A stretch of DNA of 64,000 bases from Fulvivirga maritima (GTDB taxonomy: Bacteria; Bacteroidota; Bacteroidia; Cytophagales; Cyclobacteriaceae): positions 2,289,001-2,353,000 of the forward strand of contig NZ_CP089980.1 of the NCBI RefSeq assembly GCF_021389955.1, read 5' to 3'. Position 1 is the first letter of the stretch; the number at the start of each line of letters is the position of its first letter. A model generated the notes under the pieces. That model was not told where the DNA came from. It did not search any database and worked only from the letters and a program-made list of their open reading frames with translations. This document shows positions 17,773 to 28,278 of the stretch, one piece after another. The position numbers and the translations under genes were made by a program.

Positions 17773-18459
17773 ATGATTGATCAACACAATGTTCTGTTTG
17801 AAGATAATCATTTGCTGATTGTGAATAAGCCCGCCGGAGTGCTTGTGCAAGCCGATAAGACTGGTGATGTTACTTTGGCAGAGCATGCGAAAGATTATAT
17901 TAAAGAAAAATACAATAAGCCGGGAGAGGTATTCTTAGGGGTAATTCACCGGCTTGATAGACCCGTGAGCGGAGCAGTAACGTTGGCTCGTACCTCTAAG
18001 GCTCTGGAGCGGATGAATAAGATATTTAAGGAGAGAGAGGTGACAAAGACCTACTGGGCTATAACTACTCACAGGCCGCCTCAAACTCAGGATAAACTGG
18101 AACATTGGCTAAAGAAAAACCAGAAAATAAATAAAACTACTGCTTTCAATAAGAAGGTCAAAGAGTCGAAAAAGGCGGTGCTGTCTTATAAGATGATTGG
18201 CAGAATTGCTGATTATTATTTATTGGAAATTACTTTAGAGACAGGTAGGCCGCACCAGATAAGGGTGCAGCTAGCTAAAATAGGCTGTACTATTTATGGA
18301 GATGTAAAATATGGAGCGGAGAGTCCTGCTAAAGATGGTAATATTTATTTACATTCGAGGAGCGTTAGCTTTATCCATCCGGTGCGGAAGGAGCCTGTAA
18401 ATGTAGTGGCGCCAGTGCCGGCTAAGGATCAAATCTGGAATTTGTTTGTAAAAGGATGA
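17773..18459 (+). CDS. RluA-family pseudouridine synthase
   Basis: The enzyme converts uridine to pseudouridine in RNA. The catalytic motif HRLDRPVSGA, with its essential Asp, is present, as are NKPAGVLVQ near the N-terminus and the C-terminal ETGRPHQIRVQLA and GDVKYG motifs. At about 228 residues it lacks the N-terminal S4 domain of RluC/RluD and resembles short RluA-type enzymes. I chose ATG 17773; a TTG nine bases upstream is also in frame. Its target (tRNA or 23S rRNA) is unknown. Its end overlaps the start of the next gene by four bases (ATGA), so the two are translationally coupled. Confidence 0.9.
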   Translation: MIDQHNVLFEDNHLLIVNKPAGVLVQADKTGDVTLAEHAKDYIKEKYNKPGEVFLGVIHRLDRPVSGAVTLARTSKALERMNKIFKEREVTKTYWAITTHRPPQTQDKLEHWLKKNQKINKTTAFNKKVKESKKAVLSYKMIGRIADYYLLEITLETGRPHQIRVQLAKIGCTIYGDVKYGAESPAKDGNIYLHSRSVSFIHPVRKEPVNVVAPVPAKDQIWNLFVKG

Positions 18460-18764
18460 AAAAACCGAATTGGCTTGAGAAATTAGAGAATAGATGGCAG
18501 GTAAATACTATTAGAGCCATATTAATTCTGGTAGTATTTGCATGTACTGGTTTTACTGTTTTCTTTTTAAAAGAGCCTATTCTTAGTAGTATTGCTCCCG
18601 CAGATGAAAGAACCTGGGTGTTTTCACTCGTTTATTATATCCTTATCTTCCCTATCTACAATGTTATTCTGCTTTTTTACGGCTTTATCTTTGGGCAGTT
18701 TAACTTTTTCTGGGCTTTTGAGAAGCGAATGTTCCGAAGAATGGCCGGAAAAAAAGGTCAATAA
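18456..18764 (+). CDS. small membrane protein, DUF6787-like
   Basis: The 102-residue protein has a hydrophilic start with WLEKLENRWQV and two or three hydrophobic segments (about 20-42, 55-85). A conserved-looking loop FGQFNFFWAFEKRMFRRM follows. This layout resembles the small Bacteroidota family DUF6787 of unknown function; I am fairly but not fully sure of the name. It overlaps the pseudouridine synthase gene by four bases and closes that operon. Its end lies just before a convergent terminator shared with atpC. Confidence 0.65.
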   Translation: MKKPNWLEKLENRWQVNTIRAILILVVFACTGFTVFFLKEPILSSIAPADERTWVFSLVYYILIFPIYNVILLFYGFIFGQFNFFWAFEKRMFRRMAGKKGQ

Positions 18765-18767
18765 AAA

Positions 18768-18791
18768 AGACCCTTAATTTCTTAAGAGTCT
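18768..18791. terminator. weak bidirectional terminator between DUF gene and atpC
   Basis: AGACCCTTAA (18768-18777) pairs with TTAAGAGTCT (18782-18791) with one mismatch around a 4-base loop. A-rich sequence on the left and T-rich sequence on the right suit both convergent transcripts. Confidence 0.55.
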
Positions 18792-18822
18792 CCTTTATAT
18801 ATTTTTAGTATTATGGATTCTG

Positions 18823-19080
18823 TTATTTAGTTTCCTCTAACAGACCATCAGCAAGTACTACAATCTTGTTATTAAGCACTTCAGCTACACCTCCTGTAAT
18901 TACAAAAGTGTCTGTTTCTCCGCTAGAAGTCTTATATGTCAATTGTCCTTCTTCTAAGGTACTTATAAGTGGAGCGTGGTCATTTAAAACCTGAAATGAT
19001 CCTTCTGCACCAGGAAGTGTAACAACACTCACTTTACCTTCAAATACCTTTTTAGATGGAGTAACTATTTCTAATAACAT
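18823..19080 (-). CDS. atpC: ATP synthase F1 epsilon subunit (short form)
   Basis: The 85 residues make up only the N-terminal beta-sandwich of the epsilon subunit: MLLEIVTPSKKVFEGKV, LPGAEGSFQVLNDHAPLIS, and the GG-containing VITGGVAEVLNNKIVVLA. The C-terminal helical pair, which inhibits ATP hydrolysis in many bacteria, is absent. Such short epsilon subunits are usual in Bacteroidota. It couples F1 rotation to the c-ring. It lies 55 bases downstream of atpD, with a hairpin in the gap. Confidence 0.93.
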   Translation of the reverse strand: MLLEIVTPSKKVFEGKVSVVTLPGAEGSFQVLNDHAPLISTLEEGQLTYKTSSGETDTFVITGGVAEVLNNKIVVLADGLLEETK

Positions 19081-19104
19081 TTTACAGTTATAATTATAGA
19101 GTAA

Positions 19105-19126
19105 AGGTGCTCAAAAGAGAGCACCT
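19105..19126 (-). promoter_or_regulatory. intercistronic hairpin between atpD and atpC
   Basis: AGGTGCTC (19105-19112) and GAGCACCT (19119-19126) are perfect 8-base arms around a 6-base loop. On the minus strand the hairpin is followed by TTTACTCTATAATT, a poor T-tract. It may act as a partial terminator or as a barrier to decay, lowering atpC relative to atpD; F1 contains three beta subunits for each epsilon. Confidence 0.5.
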
Positions 19127-19135
19127 GATAAAGAT

Positions 19136-20650
<1,515 letters not shown>

Positions 20651-20692
20651 TTATTTGATAGAAATGATTTAGTGCCTCGATAATTTTAGCCG

Positions 20693-20724
20693 CAAAACTA
20701 ACGCTTAATCATACATAAAACAAA
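20693..20724 (-). promoter_or_regulatory. promoter of atpD-atpC
   Basis: Read on the minus strand, TTTG (20721-20724) is followed after exactly 20 bases by TAGTTTTG (20693-20700). This matches the Bacteroidota primary sigma factor consensus of TTTG, 19-21 bases and TANNTTTG. Transcription would begin near 20686, about 40 bases before the atpD ATG. Confidence 0.65.
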
Positions 20725-20760
20725 CTTATTTTACTACATAAAAAGCTTCTATGAATATAA

Positions 20761-21984
20761 TTACGACTCGGTACGAAGAATAATCCTGAAAGTAGTGCCC
20801 TTGTTTTCCTCAGAGCTTTTCACGAAAATCTTTCCTCCATGATATACTTCTATGATACGCTTTGCTAAGGTAAGCCCTAAGCCCCAACCTCTTTTTTTAG
20901 TAGTAAAACCAGGAGTGAAGATCTGCTTTAGCTTAGATTTTGGGATGCCTTTTCCGGTGTCTGAGATGTCTACAAACACTCTGTAGTCACTGCCTCTAAG
21001 TATGTTAATGTTTAACTCTCCTACGCCTCCCATGGCGTCTACGGCGTTTTTACTGAGGTTTTCTATTACCCACTCAAATAAAGGAGGGTTTACTATCGCT
21101 TCAATATTTGGTGAGATAGCATCTACGCGCATCTCTACTTTTCTGGAAATTCTAGGTTTAAGATAGGCAATACTACTTCTGATAATGCTTTCTATATTTT
21201 CTTCTGAAAGTACCGGCACTGAACCTATATTAGAAAAACGTTCGGTGATTACCTGGAGTTTGTGAATGTCTTTATCAAGCTCACTAATCAGTGCTTTTTC
21301 TTCCATAGTGGCTTGGTCTTTAAAATATTCTACCCAAGCCATAAGTGATGAAATAGGGGTGCCAAGCTGGTGAGCAGTTTCTTTAGCCAGTCCAACCCAC
21401 ACCCGGTTTTGTTCTGCAGCTTTAGAATAATTAAAGGCCATAAAGGCAATAGATCCGAATATAGCGATTACTGACAGCTGTATATAAGGGTAGTACATGA
21501 GCTGAGTAAGTAAAAAGCTGTTTTTATAATAGACATACTGAATGCCATATATTTCATCATTTTTATCATCACGAAGCTGTATTTCTATTGGCTCATAGGT
21601 CGCTCTCATTTCTTCCAGCTCATTATAAAGCTGTTTATTAATAGCTACCTGGCTTTTGCTGGAATCAATTTCTATGTTTTTAACACCATTGATCTTGCCA
21701 TTTTCAGTGATGAGTAAGGTGGGTATGGAGTTGTTCTGGAATAATATCTGATCTGTTACGAAAAAATAGGTTTCGCTTTCAAGGGGCTGATTGGCAGTGT
21801 ACTCTAATGCCCTGGCGAATAGCTCTATCTGCTTGCGCTCCCTGGCTTTTAGCTGATCTATGAGTATGTCTGTGTAGTAAATAGATGCTATACTTATTAT
21901 TAATGAAACTGTAAGTACAATCCATTTAAGCTTAGACTTATCATAGTAAAACTCTGCGCTTGGTGTGGTGCTGTTTTTTGCCAT
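20761..21984 (-). CDS. sensor histidine kinase with periplasmic sensor loop
   Basis: The 407-residue protein has a membrane helix at about 20-40, an extracytoplasmic segment of about 120 residues and a second helix at about 164-184. The kinase core follows: H-box LAKETAHQLGTPISSL with the phosphorylated His at 205, N-box NLSKNAVDAM, G1 box DTGKGIP, F-box FTPGFTTKKRG and G2 box GWGLGL. There is no HAMP or PAS domain to recognise. No response regulator gene is adjacent, so it is an orphan kinase here. The sensed signal is unknown. It lies downstream of the ATP-synthase promoter region and upstream of an ABC exporter terminator. Confidence 0.88.
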   Translation of the reverse strand: MAKNSTTPSAEFYYDKSKLKWIVLTVSLIISIASIYYTDILIDQLKARERKQIELFARALEYTANQPLESETYFFVTDQILFQNNSIPTLLITENGKINGVKNIEIDSSKSQVAINKQLYNELEEMRATYEPIEIQLRDDKNDEIYGIQYVYYKNSFLLTQLMYYPYIQLSVIAIFGSIAFMAFNYSKAAEQNRVWVGLAKETAHQLGTPISSLMAWVEYFKDQATMEEKALISELDKDIHKLQVITERFSNIGSVPVLSEENIESIIRSSIAYLKPRISRKVEMRVDAISPNIEAIVNPPLFEWVIENLSKNAVDAMGGVGELNINILRGSDYRVFVDISDTGKGIPKSKLKQIFTPGFTTKKRGWGLGLTLAKRIIEVYHGGKIFVKSSEENKGTTFRIILRTES

Positions 21985-22010
21985 AGTAACGCGGAAAATT
22001 AAAATAAAAA

Positions 22011-22036
22011 AACCGGATAGAAAACACTATCCGGTT
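22011..22036 (-). terminator. intrinsic terminator after ABC permease
   Basis: AACCGGATAG (22011-22020) pairs perfectly with CTATCCGGTT (22027-22036) around a 6-base loop, followed by a long T-run on the minus strand. It ends the ABC exporter operon before the histidine kinase gene. Confidence 0.85.
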
Positions 22037-22058
22037 CTAGTAACGTCTTATAGTGAAG

Positions 22059-23351
22059 TTAATTTTTCATCATAAACCATTTAGCCAGAGTTTTATAGTT
22101 CACTTTCACGCCGTGCATAAGTATGCCTACTCGGTAAATTCTGCCCGAAAGCCATACAGTGCCAATAAATCCGGCTATGAGTAGTCCCATAGATAAGGCA
22201 AGCTCCCACCAAGGCACTCCGAAACCAATGCGGCCCATCATAATGATAGGTGAAGTAAATGGTATAATGGATAGCCAGAAGCTAACCGCTCCATCTGGGT
22301 TATTTACTACACTGCTCATACCAATGATACCAACAATTAGAGGCATCATTATGGGCATCATAAATTGCTGAGCCTCTGCCGGAGTATCTACTGCTGAGCC
22401 TATGGCTGCAAATAGAGAGCCGTATAATAAATAGCCACCTATGAAATAAAATATGAAAGTAAGAACTATTTGAGTAATAGGAATTGAAGCTATCAATCTC
22501 ATGAGCTTTTCCGCTTCAGGTGAAGTGCTGGCTTGTTGTGCAGCATCTGCCATCTGTGAAGATTGAGACATATCTATCCCGAAAACAGCACTTGCTATTA
22601 GAGAAAAGGTACTGACCAACACAATCCAGATGATGACCTGAAATAGTCCTACAGCGGCTACTCCTAGTATTTTACCCATCATAAGCTGGAAAGGCTTCAC
22701 AGTGGAGACTATTACTTCTACTATTTTACTGCTCTTTTCTTCAATAACACCTTGCATTACCTGGCCGCCATACGCAAACATGAAAATGTAGATGAGGAAA
22801 CCAGTAACGTAGCCAATAATGAAAGAAATACCTGCATCATTTTCCTTTTCACCGCCCTCGCTTACATTTAGCGATTTAAGGTCTATTCTAGTCTTTAGTT
22901 TTTCTAAAATCTCAGTATCTACTTGGTAAGCCTGTAGTTTTTTCTCTTTTACAGATTCTCTGATTTTGGCTTCCAACTCATTTACGGTGCTAAAATGAGT
23001 ATTGCTTTTAGCGTAAAGCGTGAAACCTTCAGGATTTTCCAGATCATAATCTGGAATGTAGAGTAGGGCGAAATCATCACTTTCTTTAAATGCTTCTTTG
23101 GCCTGATCTAAATTGCCTGTTACGGGTATAAACTTAAACTTAGCCAGGCTGTCCATATTCAAGCTGTGGCTTTCATCTAGTACCTGCACAGTTTTTTGCT
23201 TAGCAGTATCATCTTCCTTTTTTATGAAATAGAAGACCGTACCTATAATGAGCGGGAAAATAAGAGGTACAAGTATGGTCGTAAGTAAAAATGACTTCTT
23301 TTTTACTCTACTGAGAAATTCTCTTTGTAAAATAAGGAACATCTTATTCAT
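22059..23351 (-). CDS. ABC-2 type transporter permease (NatB-like)
   Basis: This 430-residue membrane protein has one N-terminal helix (about 20-43, after LQREFLSRVKKKSFLLTTI), a large external domain up to about residue 175 and five or six helices in the C-terminal half. The motif MQGVIEEKSSKIVEVIVSTVKP is typical of the NatB/YhaP class of ABC exporter permeases. These form a complex with an ATPase to export Na+ or small compounds; the substrate here is unknown. Its start overlaps the ATPase gene by 8 bases, so the two are coupled. Confidence 0.88.
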   Translation of the reverse strand: MNKMFLILQREFLSRVKKKSFLLTTILVPLIFPLIIGTVFYFIKKEDDTAKQKTVQVLDESHSLNMDSLAKFKFIPVTGNLDQAKEAFKESDDFALLYIPDYDLENPEGFTLYAKSNTHFSTVNELEAKIRESVKEKKLQAYQVDTEILEKLKTRIDLKSLNVSEGGEKENDAGISFIIGYVTGFLIYIFMFAYGGQVMQGVIEEKSSKIVEVIVSTVKPFQLMMGKILGVAAVGLFQVIIWIVLVSTFSLIASAVFGIDMSQSSQMADAAQQASTSPEAEKLMRLIASIPITQIVLTFIFYFIGGYLLYGSLFAAIGSAVDTPAEAQQFMMPIMMPLIVGIIGMSSVVNNPDGAVSFWLSIIPFTSPIIMMGRIGFGVPWWELALSMGLLIAGFIGTVWLSGRIYRVGILMHGVKVNYKTLAKWFMMKN

Positions 23352-24258
23352 GGCTGCCTCCTTCCACTAATGAGATAAATATTTCGCTTACACTAGGAAT
23401 TTTCTCTATAAATGAATGTACTTCGGTGTTATTTATGAGCGAAGAAAGCAATTGATTGGGGCTATATTCTACGGGCATTTGAATGATACTTTTTTGAAGG
23501 TTATCTTCTGTGGTGACCTGGCTTTGCATGGAATATTCAGCAGATAAATTCTCTATAGGACCTTTATGCTCCACTATGTAGGTGCTGGACCTATAGGAGT
23601 TTTTAATATCCTTTTTAGTGCCTGATAGAATGAGTTTTGATTTATTAATCAGTGCTATGTCATCGCACAATTCCTCCACTGACTCCATTCTGTGGGTGGA
23701 GAAAATGATAGTGCTGCCTTTTTCTCTAAGCTCAAGAATTTCATCTTTAATGAGGTTAGCATTAACAGGATCAAAACCAGAGAAAGGTTCATCAAGAATG
23801 ATCAGTTTAGGTTCATGCAGGACCGTGGAGATGAACTGAATTTTTTGAGCCATTCCTTTTGAAAGGTCTTCTATCTTTTTATTCCACCAATCAAAAATGC
23901 CTAGTTTTTTTGTCCAAGCCTTACTTTTTTGGATAGCTTCTTTACGTGACAGGTCTCTGAGCTGACCAAGATATACCAGCTGTTCACCTACCTTCATTTT
24001 TTTATAAAGGCCCCTTTCTTCAGGTAAATAGCCGATAGTGGCTATGTGTTTTTGAGATAACTTTTCTCCGTTTATGAGTATTTCTCCCTCGTCTGCCGCT
24101 ATTATTTGGTTGATAATGCGGATAAGGGTGGTCTTTCCTGCGCCATTGGGTCCGAGTAGGCCATATATTCGCTGAGGAGAGATGCTTATGCTTACATTAT
24201 CAAGAGCGGTATGTTCCGCATATCTCTTGCTAATGTTTGATACATTAAGTGCTTCCAA
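23344..24258 (-). CDS. ABC transporter ATP-binding protein (NatA-like)
   Basis: A complete ABC ATPase of 304 residues: Walker A GPNGAGKTT (36-44), Q-loop region YLPEERGLYKKM, signature DLSKGMAQKIQF (a variant of LSGGQ with SKGM), Walker B LIILDEPFSGFDP and the switch His in STHRMESVE. A C-terminal extension of about 90 residues follows, as in the DrrA/NatA exporters (DUF4162 type). The SKGM form of the signature is common in that group. It energises the permease encoded directly downstream. Confidence 0.92.
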   Translation of the reverse strand: MEALNVSNISKRYAEHTALDNVSISISPQRIYGLLGPNGAGKTTLIRIINQIIAADEGEILINGEKLSQKHIATIGYLPEERGLYKKMKVGEQLVYLGQLRDLSRKEAIQKSKAWTKKLGIFDWWNKKIEDLSKGMAQKIQFISTVLHEPKLIILDEPFSGFDPVNANLIKDEILELREKGSTIIFSTHRMESVEELCDDIALINKSKLILSGTKKDIKNSYRSSTYIVEHKGPIENLSAEYSMQSQVTTEDNLQKSIIQMPVEYSPNQLLSSLINNTEVHSFIEKIPSVSEIFISLVEGGSHE

Positions 24259-24434
24259 TATATACTTAAGTTTATGTGAATCTGTAGCGTTAGTCTCAAA
24301 AGAAAGGTAAATATTACAGTTCTTTCAAGAAAAATCAGATAGAAGTTTAAGTTTTATATTGGAAAGAAGAAAATTGGTTAGCTTAAGCGGTTTTAAATAT
24401 CAATAAATGAAAGAAACGCTTGATAGCCTGGAGC

Positions 24435-25329
24435 TTACTTTTCCTGAAAAGTGATGCTACCCATGCTAACATCAAGGTTAAAGCTTAGTAGATTTTTAGC
24501 ATCTTCAGAATAGGCAGCGTTAACAAAAGTGTGTTCGTTAAGCTTTTTGAATGACTTGGTGAGTTTTACTCTGCAAAGCCAGGAGTCATTTACGGTAACT
24601 ATTACAGGTATTTCATCTTCCTCTGGTAATACAATGAGGAGGCTGCCAGCACCTACACTTCCTTTTATAGTGCTTGCTACCTGAGGTTTATCACTAAAGT
24701 CTAGGAGGAGGTTTCCAAAACCGATATCAGCCACTACGTGCTTAGATTTGGAAAGGTTGAGCTGTTTAACGTTTACGGAGCCAAGGTCTACTTTTACATA
24801 GAAAGTGTCCATCACTATGCCGTTATCATTTCCTGAGAGGTAGCCAATATTTACGTCAGCACTACCAGTATAGACTTTTAATTTGCCTACAGAGAGACCA
24901 GAAAGGTCTATATCAGCTTCTCCAATGCCGTATTTAAATTGAAGATCGTAGTTTTTATTTTCTTTGAGGTATAATTTCCAGAGTTTCTGATCAGAATCAT
25001 TAGAGCCGCCAAACATACGATAGGAGATGGACTGGCTGAGGCCTTCGGACTTATTGTCTTCTACGTGAAGGGCTACGTTGCAAGTTTTGTTGGTAATGTC
25101 TTTATCGTAGGTGTGAGAATAGCCATTCTCATCCTGATTACTATAAACCGTTAAAACCTGACTATTCTGACTAGGTTTAATAATGCAGCTACCATTATTC
25201 ACACTAAAGTTGATATCAACTTTATCTATAGATGAATCGTCCTCTACTGAGAACTGTTTTTTTTATTTGTGAGAATGTAGTAGTTGCGCATAATACGCCA
25301 ACACTTAAGAAAAAAAGTTTTCTCCGCAT
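24435..25329 (-). CDS. secreted adhesin-like beta protein (frameshifted at 25257-25264)
   Basis: ATG 25329 begins a clear signal peptide (MRRKLFFLSVGVLCATTTFS), but the frame is lost a few codons later in a run of eight T (25257-25264, plus strand). Taking out one base joins it to the long downstream frame and gives 297 residues. The mature part has repeated short beta strands such as GIGEADIDLSGLSVGKL, VYTGSADVNIGYL and VKVDLGSVNVKQL, like the beta-helical adhesin-like or LiaF C-terminal (toast-rack) domains. It likely sits in the periplasm or on the surface. No function can be assigned. It lies between the ABC exporter and dnaJ, in the same direction. A 20-base perfect palindrome lies in the coding part (25205-25224). 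Confidence 0.65.
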
Positions 25330-25389
25330 GGAAGATTAATACGATATTCTAAAATATGTGTTGCGTGGAGAATAAAATTTTTTCTATAA

Positions 25390-25422
25390 AAAAAGAGACA
25401 ACTGGATTAGTTGTCTCTTTTT
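25390..25422 (-). terminator. intrinsic terminator after dnaJ
   Basis: A 14-base perfect stem (25390-25403 with 25409-25422) surrounds a 5-base loop, and the minus strand continues into T. It lies 16 bases beyond the dnaJ stop. Confidence 0.85.
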
Positions 25423-25438
25423 CTAATAGTATGTTATA

Positions 25439-26566
25439 TTATTCGAAGAATTCTCTCATCTTTCCGAATATGCTCTTATCATTTTTCCCAGGATTTGGCT
25501 GGAAGTTTTCTGAATCTCGAAGGCTTTCCAGCTTCGATTTCTCGTCTGAAGAAAGGTGCTTAGGAGTCCAAACGTTAACATGGATCAGCTGATCTCCTTT
25601 TCCATATCCATTAAGATCAGAAATACCTTTACCTCTCAGTCTTAATATCTTTCCACTTTGAGTTCCAGCATCTATTTTTATGCGAGCCTTACCTCCTATG
25701 GTAGGTACTTCTACAGAAGTTCCTAAAGCGGCATCTATAAAGCTTACGTATAAGTCATAGACTATATTATTACCCTCTCTTACCAGTTCTTCATCTTCTT
25801 TCTCCTCTATTACTATGAGCAAGTCTCCTGGTATGCCTCCGCCTGGCGCTTCATTTCCTTTGCCAGACATAGAAAGCTGAATGCCATCACTAACACCTGC
25901 AGGTATTTTAATAGAAATAACTTCTTCTTTAGACTGTAAGCCTGAGCTGTCTACCCCTGGAGGTCTTTGATCTACCAATTGGCCTGAGCCACCACAAGTA
26001 GGGCAGGTGCTGGTAGAAACCATTTGGCCTAACATTGTATTGACAGCTTTACGTACCTGACCAGTACCTTGGCAGGTGGTACAGGTTTTAAAGGTTACGC
26101 CATCAGCTTTAACCAGCCTGTTTACCTTTATTTTTTTCTCTACACCTTCAGCTATTTCCTGGAGGTTGAGTTTTAGTTTTATTCTTAAGTTAGATCCTTT
26201 ACGCTGACGACGGCCACGGCCACCACCGCCACCAAAGAAACTATCAAAGGGGCTACCGCCACCTCCAAATATATCACCAAATTGAGAGAAAATGTCTTCC
26301 ATGTTCATCCCTCCGGCACCGCCGCCGCCGAAGCCACCGCCATTCATTCCGGCATGACCGAATCTGTCGTAGCGCTGTCTTTTCTCTGCATCGCCTAATA
26401 CCTCATAAGCCTCTGCTGCTTCTTTAAATTTCTCTTCAGCTTCAGGGTTATCAGGGTTCTTGTCTGGGTGAAATTTTATAGCCACTTTACGATAAGCTTT
26501 TTTAATCTCATCCTGAGAAGCAGACTTGTCTACACCTAGTATTTCGTAAAAATCTCTCTTAGCCAT
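25439..26566 (-). CDS. dnaJ: chaperone DnaJ with a single zinc centre
   Basis: DnaJ stimulates the ATPase of DnaK and delivers unfolded proteins. The J domain is complete with HPD at 33-35, followed by a Gly/Phe-rich linker (about 70-125). The zinc region has only two of the usual four CxxCxGxG repeats: CTTCQGTG and CPTCGGSG. They correspond to repeats II and III, which bind one zinc; repeats I and IV, which bind the other, are replaced by sequence without Cys (VNRLVKADG and PPGVDSSG). The C-terminal substrate domains are intact. I believe this reduced form occurs in other Cytophagales, so it is probably a lineage feature. It is 28 bases downstream of grpE. Confidence 0.95.
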   Translation of the reverse strand: MAKRDFYEILGVDKSASQDEIKKAYRKVAIKFHPDKNPDNPEAEEKFKEAAEAYEVLGDAEKRQRYDRFGHAGMNGGGFGGGGAGGMNMEDIFSQFGDIFGGGGSPFDSFFGGGGGRGRRQRKGSNLRIKLKLNLQEIAEGVEKKIKVNRLVKADGVTFKTCTTCQGTGQVRKAVNTMLGQMVSTSTCPTCGGSGQLVDQRPPGVDSSGLQSKEEVISIKIPAGVSDGIQLSMSGKGNEAPGGGIPGDLLIVIEEKEDEELVREGNNIVYDLYVSFIDAALGTSVEVPTIGGKARIKIDAGTQSGKILRLRGKGISDLNGYGKGDQLIHVNVWTPKHLSSDEKSKLESLRDSENFQPNPGKNDKSIFGKMREFFE

Positions 26567-26594
26567 ATTTTTTAGTTTCTTTTATTAAAAAGGT

Positions 26595-27194
26595 TTAGTT
26601 GCCTACTACTACTCTGGCGTAGCGAATAACCTTTTCTTTTAATAAATATCCTTTTTCAATTACGTCTACTACCTTTCCTTTAAGGTCTTCAGAAGGAGCA
26701 GGTATTTGAGTAATTGCTTCGTGAAGTTCTGTGTCGAAATCCATACCCTGCTTGTCTTCCATAGGTTTTAAACCTTTTTGCTCCAGGGTCTTTTTGAATT
26801 TGTTTGAGATTAGACTAATACCTTCTTTTACTGCAGCAAGATCAGTTTTTTCATCATCAAAAGATTTTTCTGCTCTTTCAAAATCATCAACCACAGGTAA
26901 AAGAGCCTTCATAAGGTCTTCATTAGCTGTTTGTACAAGGTCTAACTTCTCTTTAGCGGTACGTCTTCTGAAATTATCAAATTCAGAATAGAGCCTTAAG
27001 TACTTGTCTTTGCTTTCAGCTAATTCTTTTTTTAGTTTCTCCACTTCACTTTCTGCCGTATTGTCTGTCTCTTCTTCCTTTTCTTCTGTCAACTCTTCCT
27101 GTTTGTTTTCAGGCTCCTGGTTTGTTTCAGTTTCTTGGTTGTCAGTATCAACGTTTTCAGGTGTCTCGTTTTGATCTATATTCTCCTTCTTCAT
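26595..27194 (-). CDS. grpE: nucleotide exchange factor GrpE
   Basis: GrpE releases ADP from DnaK. From ATG 27194 the protein has 199 residues: an acidic, Glu/Asn/Thr-rich N-terminal tail of about 55 residues, a long coiled-coil (VEKLKKELAESKDKYLRLYSEFDNFRRRTAKEK), and the C-terminal beta domain with LHEAITQIP and GYLLKEKVIRYARVVVG, the family signature. A TTG at 27239 in the same frame would add 15 residues; the ATG gives a better match to the family. It is the first gene of a grpE-dnaJ operon, separate from dnaK. Confidence 0.94.
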   Translation of the reverse strand: MKKENIDQNETPENVDTDNQETETNQEPENKQEELTEEKEEETDNTAESEVEKLKKELAESKDKYLRLYSEFDNFRRRTAKEKLDLVQTANEDLMKALLPVVDDFERAEKSFDDEKTDLAAVKEGISLISNKFKKTLEQKGLKPMEDKQGMDFDTELHEAITQIPAPSEDLKGKVVDVIEKGYLLKEKVIRYARVVVGN

Positions 27195-27279
27195 GGTTAA
27201 AGTAGTTCTAATCTGATTGAATATTACACTCTTGGACAATTATGCTGCCAATAATAAATGTATGTCAAATTGACATTTT

Positions 27280-28272
27280 TTATTTATTTAGAGACTTCCA
27301 GAGCATATCTTTTAGCTCTACAAGGCCTTTTTGGGCAACAGATGATATGAAAATATATGGGATATTTTCCGGTAGTTCTTGCTTCATCTCTTCTATCAGT
27401 TCATCATCTAGCATGTCTGATTTAGAAATGGCTAAAATACGCTCTTTGTCCAGTAATTCCGGATTGTACGTTTTAAGCTCTTTAAGCAATATTTCGTATT
27501 CCTGTTTTATGTCTGCGGCGTCTGCCGGGACTAAAAACAGTAGTATTGAGTTTCTTTCTATATGCCTTAGAAATCTGGTTCCAAGCCCTTTTCCGCCTGA
27601 TGCGCCCTCAATAATTCCAGGAATGTCAGCCATTACAAAAGATTTATAATCTCTGTAAGCGATAACGCCCAGGTTAGGAGTGAGGGTAGTAAAAGGATAA
27701 TCAGCTATTTCCGGCTTGGCCTCTGATAGCACAGAAAGTAAGGTAGATTTACCTGCATTAGGGAAGCCAACCAAACCTACGTCTGCCAGTAATTTAAGCT
27801 CAAGGATGATCCACTCTTCTATGCCATCTTCACCCGGCTGTGCATAGCGAGGAGACTGATTAGTGGCAGTTTTAAAGTTTTCATTACCCAGGCCGCCTCT
27901 GCCGCCTTGGGTCAGTATAGTTTCTTCACCATCTTCGGTTACTTCAAACCTGATTTCGCCAGTTTCAGCATCTTTGGCTACAGTGCCTAGAGGTACCTCA
28001 AGGATAATGTCTTCTCCCTGAGCGCCAGACCTGCGTCCGCCTTCACCAGGCTTGCCCACGCCGGCAATAACGTGTTTTTGGTATTTAAGGTGCAGTAGAG
28101 TCCATAGTTGAGAATTACCCCTAAGGATAATATGACCACCACGTCCCCCATTTCCACCATCAGGCCCGCCTTTTGGAACGTGCTTTTCTCTTCGGAAATG
28201 GGCTGACCCGGCACCACCTGCTCCTGATCGGGAGCAGAATTTTACGTAGTCAATAAAGTTAGATGATGACAC
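27280..28272 (-). CDS. obgE: Obg/CgtA GTPase
   Basis: Obg is an essential GTPase in ribosome assembly and stress control. The N-terminal glycine-rich Obg fold is clear ([38 protein letters not shown] in parts), followed by the G domain with [37 protein letters not shown] and ISKSDM. The protein has 330 residues and ends soon after the G domain, so it lacks the optional C-terminal OCT domain, as is usual in Bacteroidota. It lies 6 bases downstream of adk and is probably cotranscribed with it. Confidence 0.96.
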   Translation of the reverse strand: MSSSNFIDYVKFCSRSGAGGAGSAHFRREKHVPKGGPDGGNGGRGGHIILRGNSQLWTLLHLKYQKHVIAGVGKPGEGGRRSGAQGEDIILEVPLGTVAKDAETGEIRFEVTEDGEETILTQGGRGGLGNENFKTATNQSPRYAQPGEDGIEEWIILELKLLADVGLVGFPNAGKSTLLSVLSEAKPEIADYPFTTLTPNLGVIAYRDYKSFVMADIPGIIEGASGGKGLGTRFLRHIERNSILLFLVPADAADIKQEYEILLKELKTYNPELLDKERILAISKSDMLDDELIEEMKQELPENIPYIFISSVAQKGLVELKDMLWKSLNK

Positions 28273-28278
28273 GCAGTA

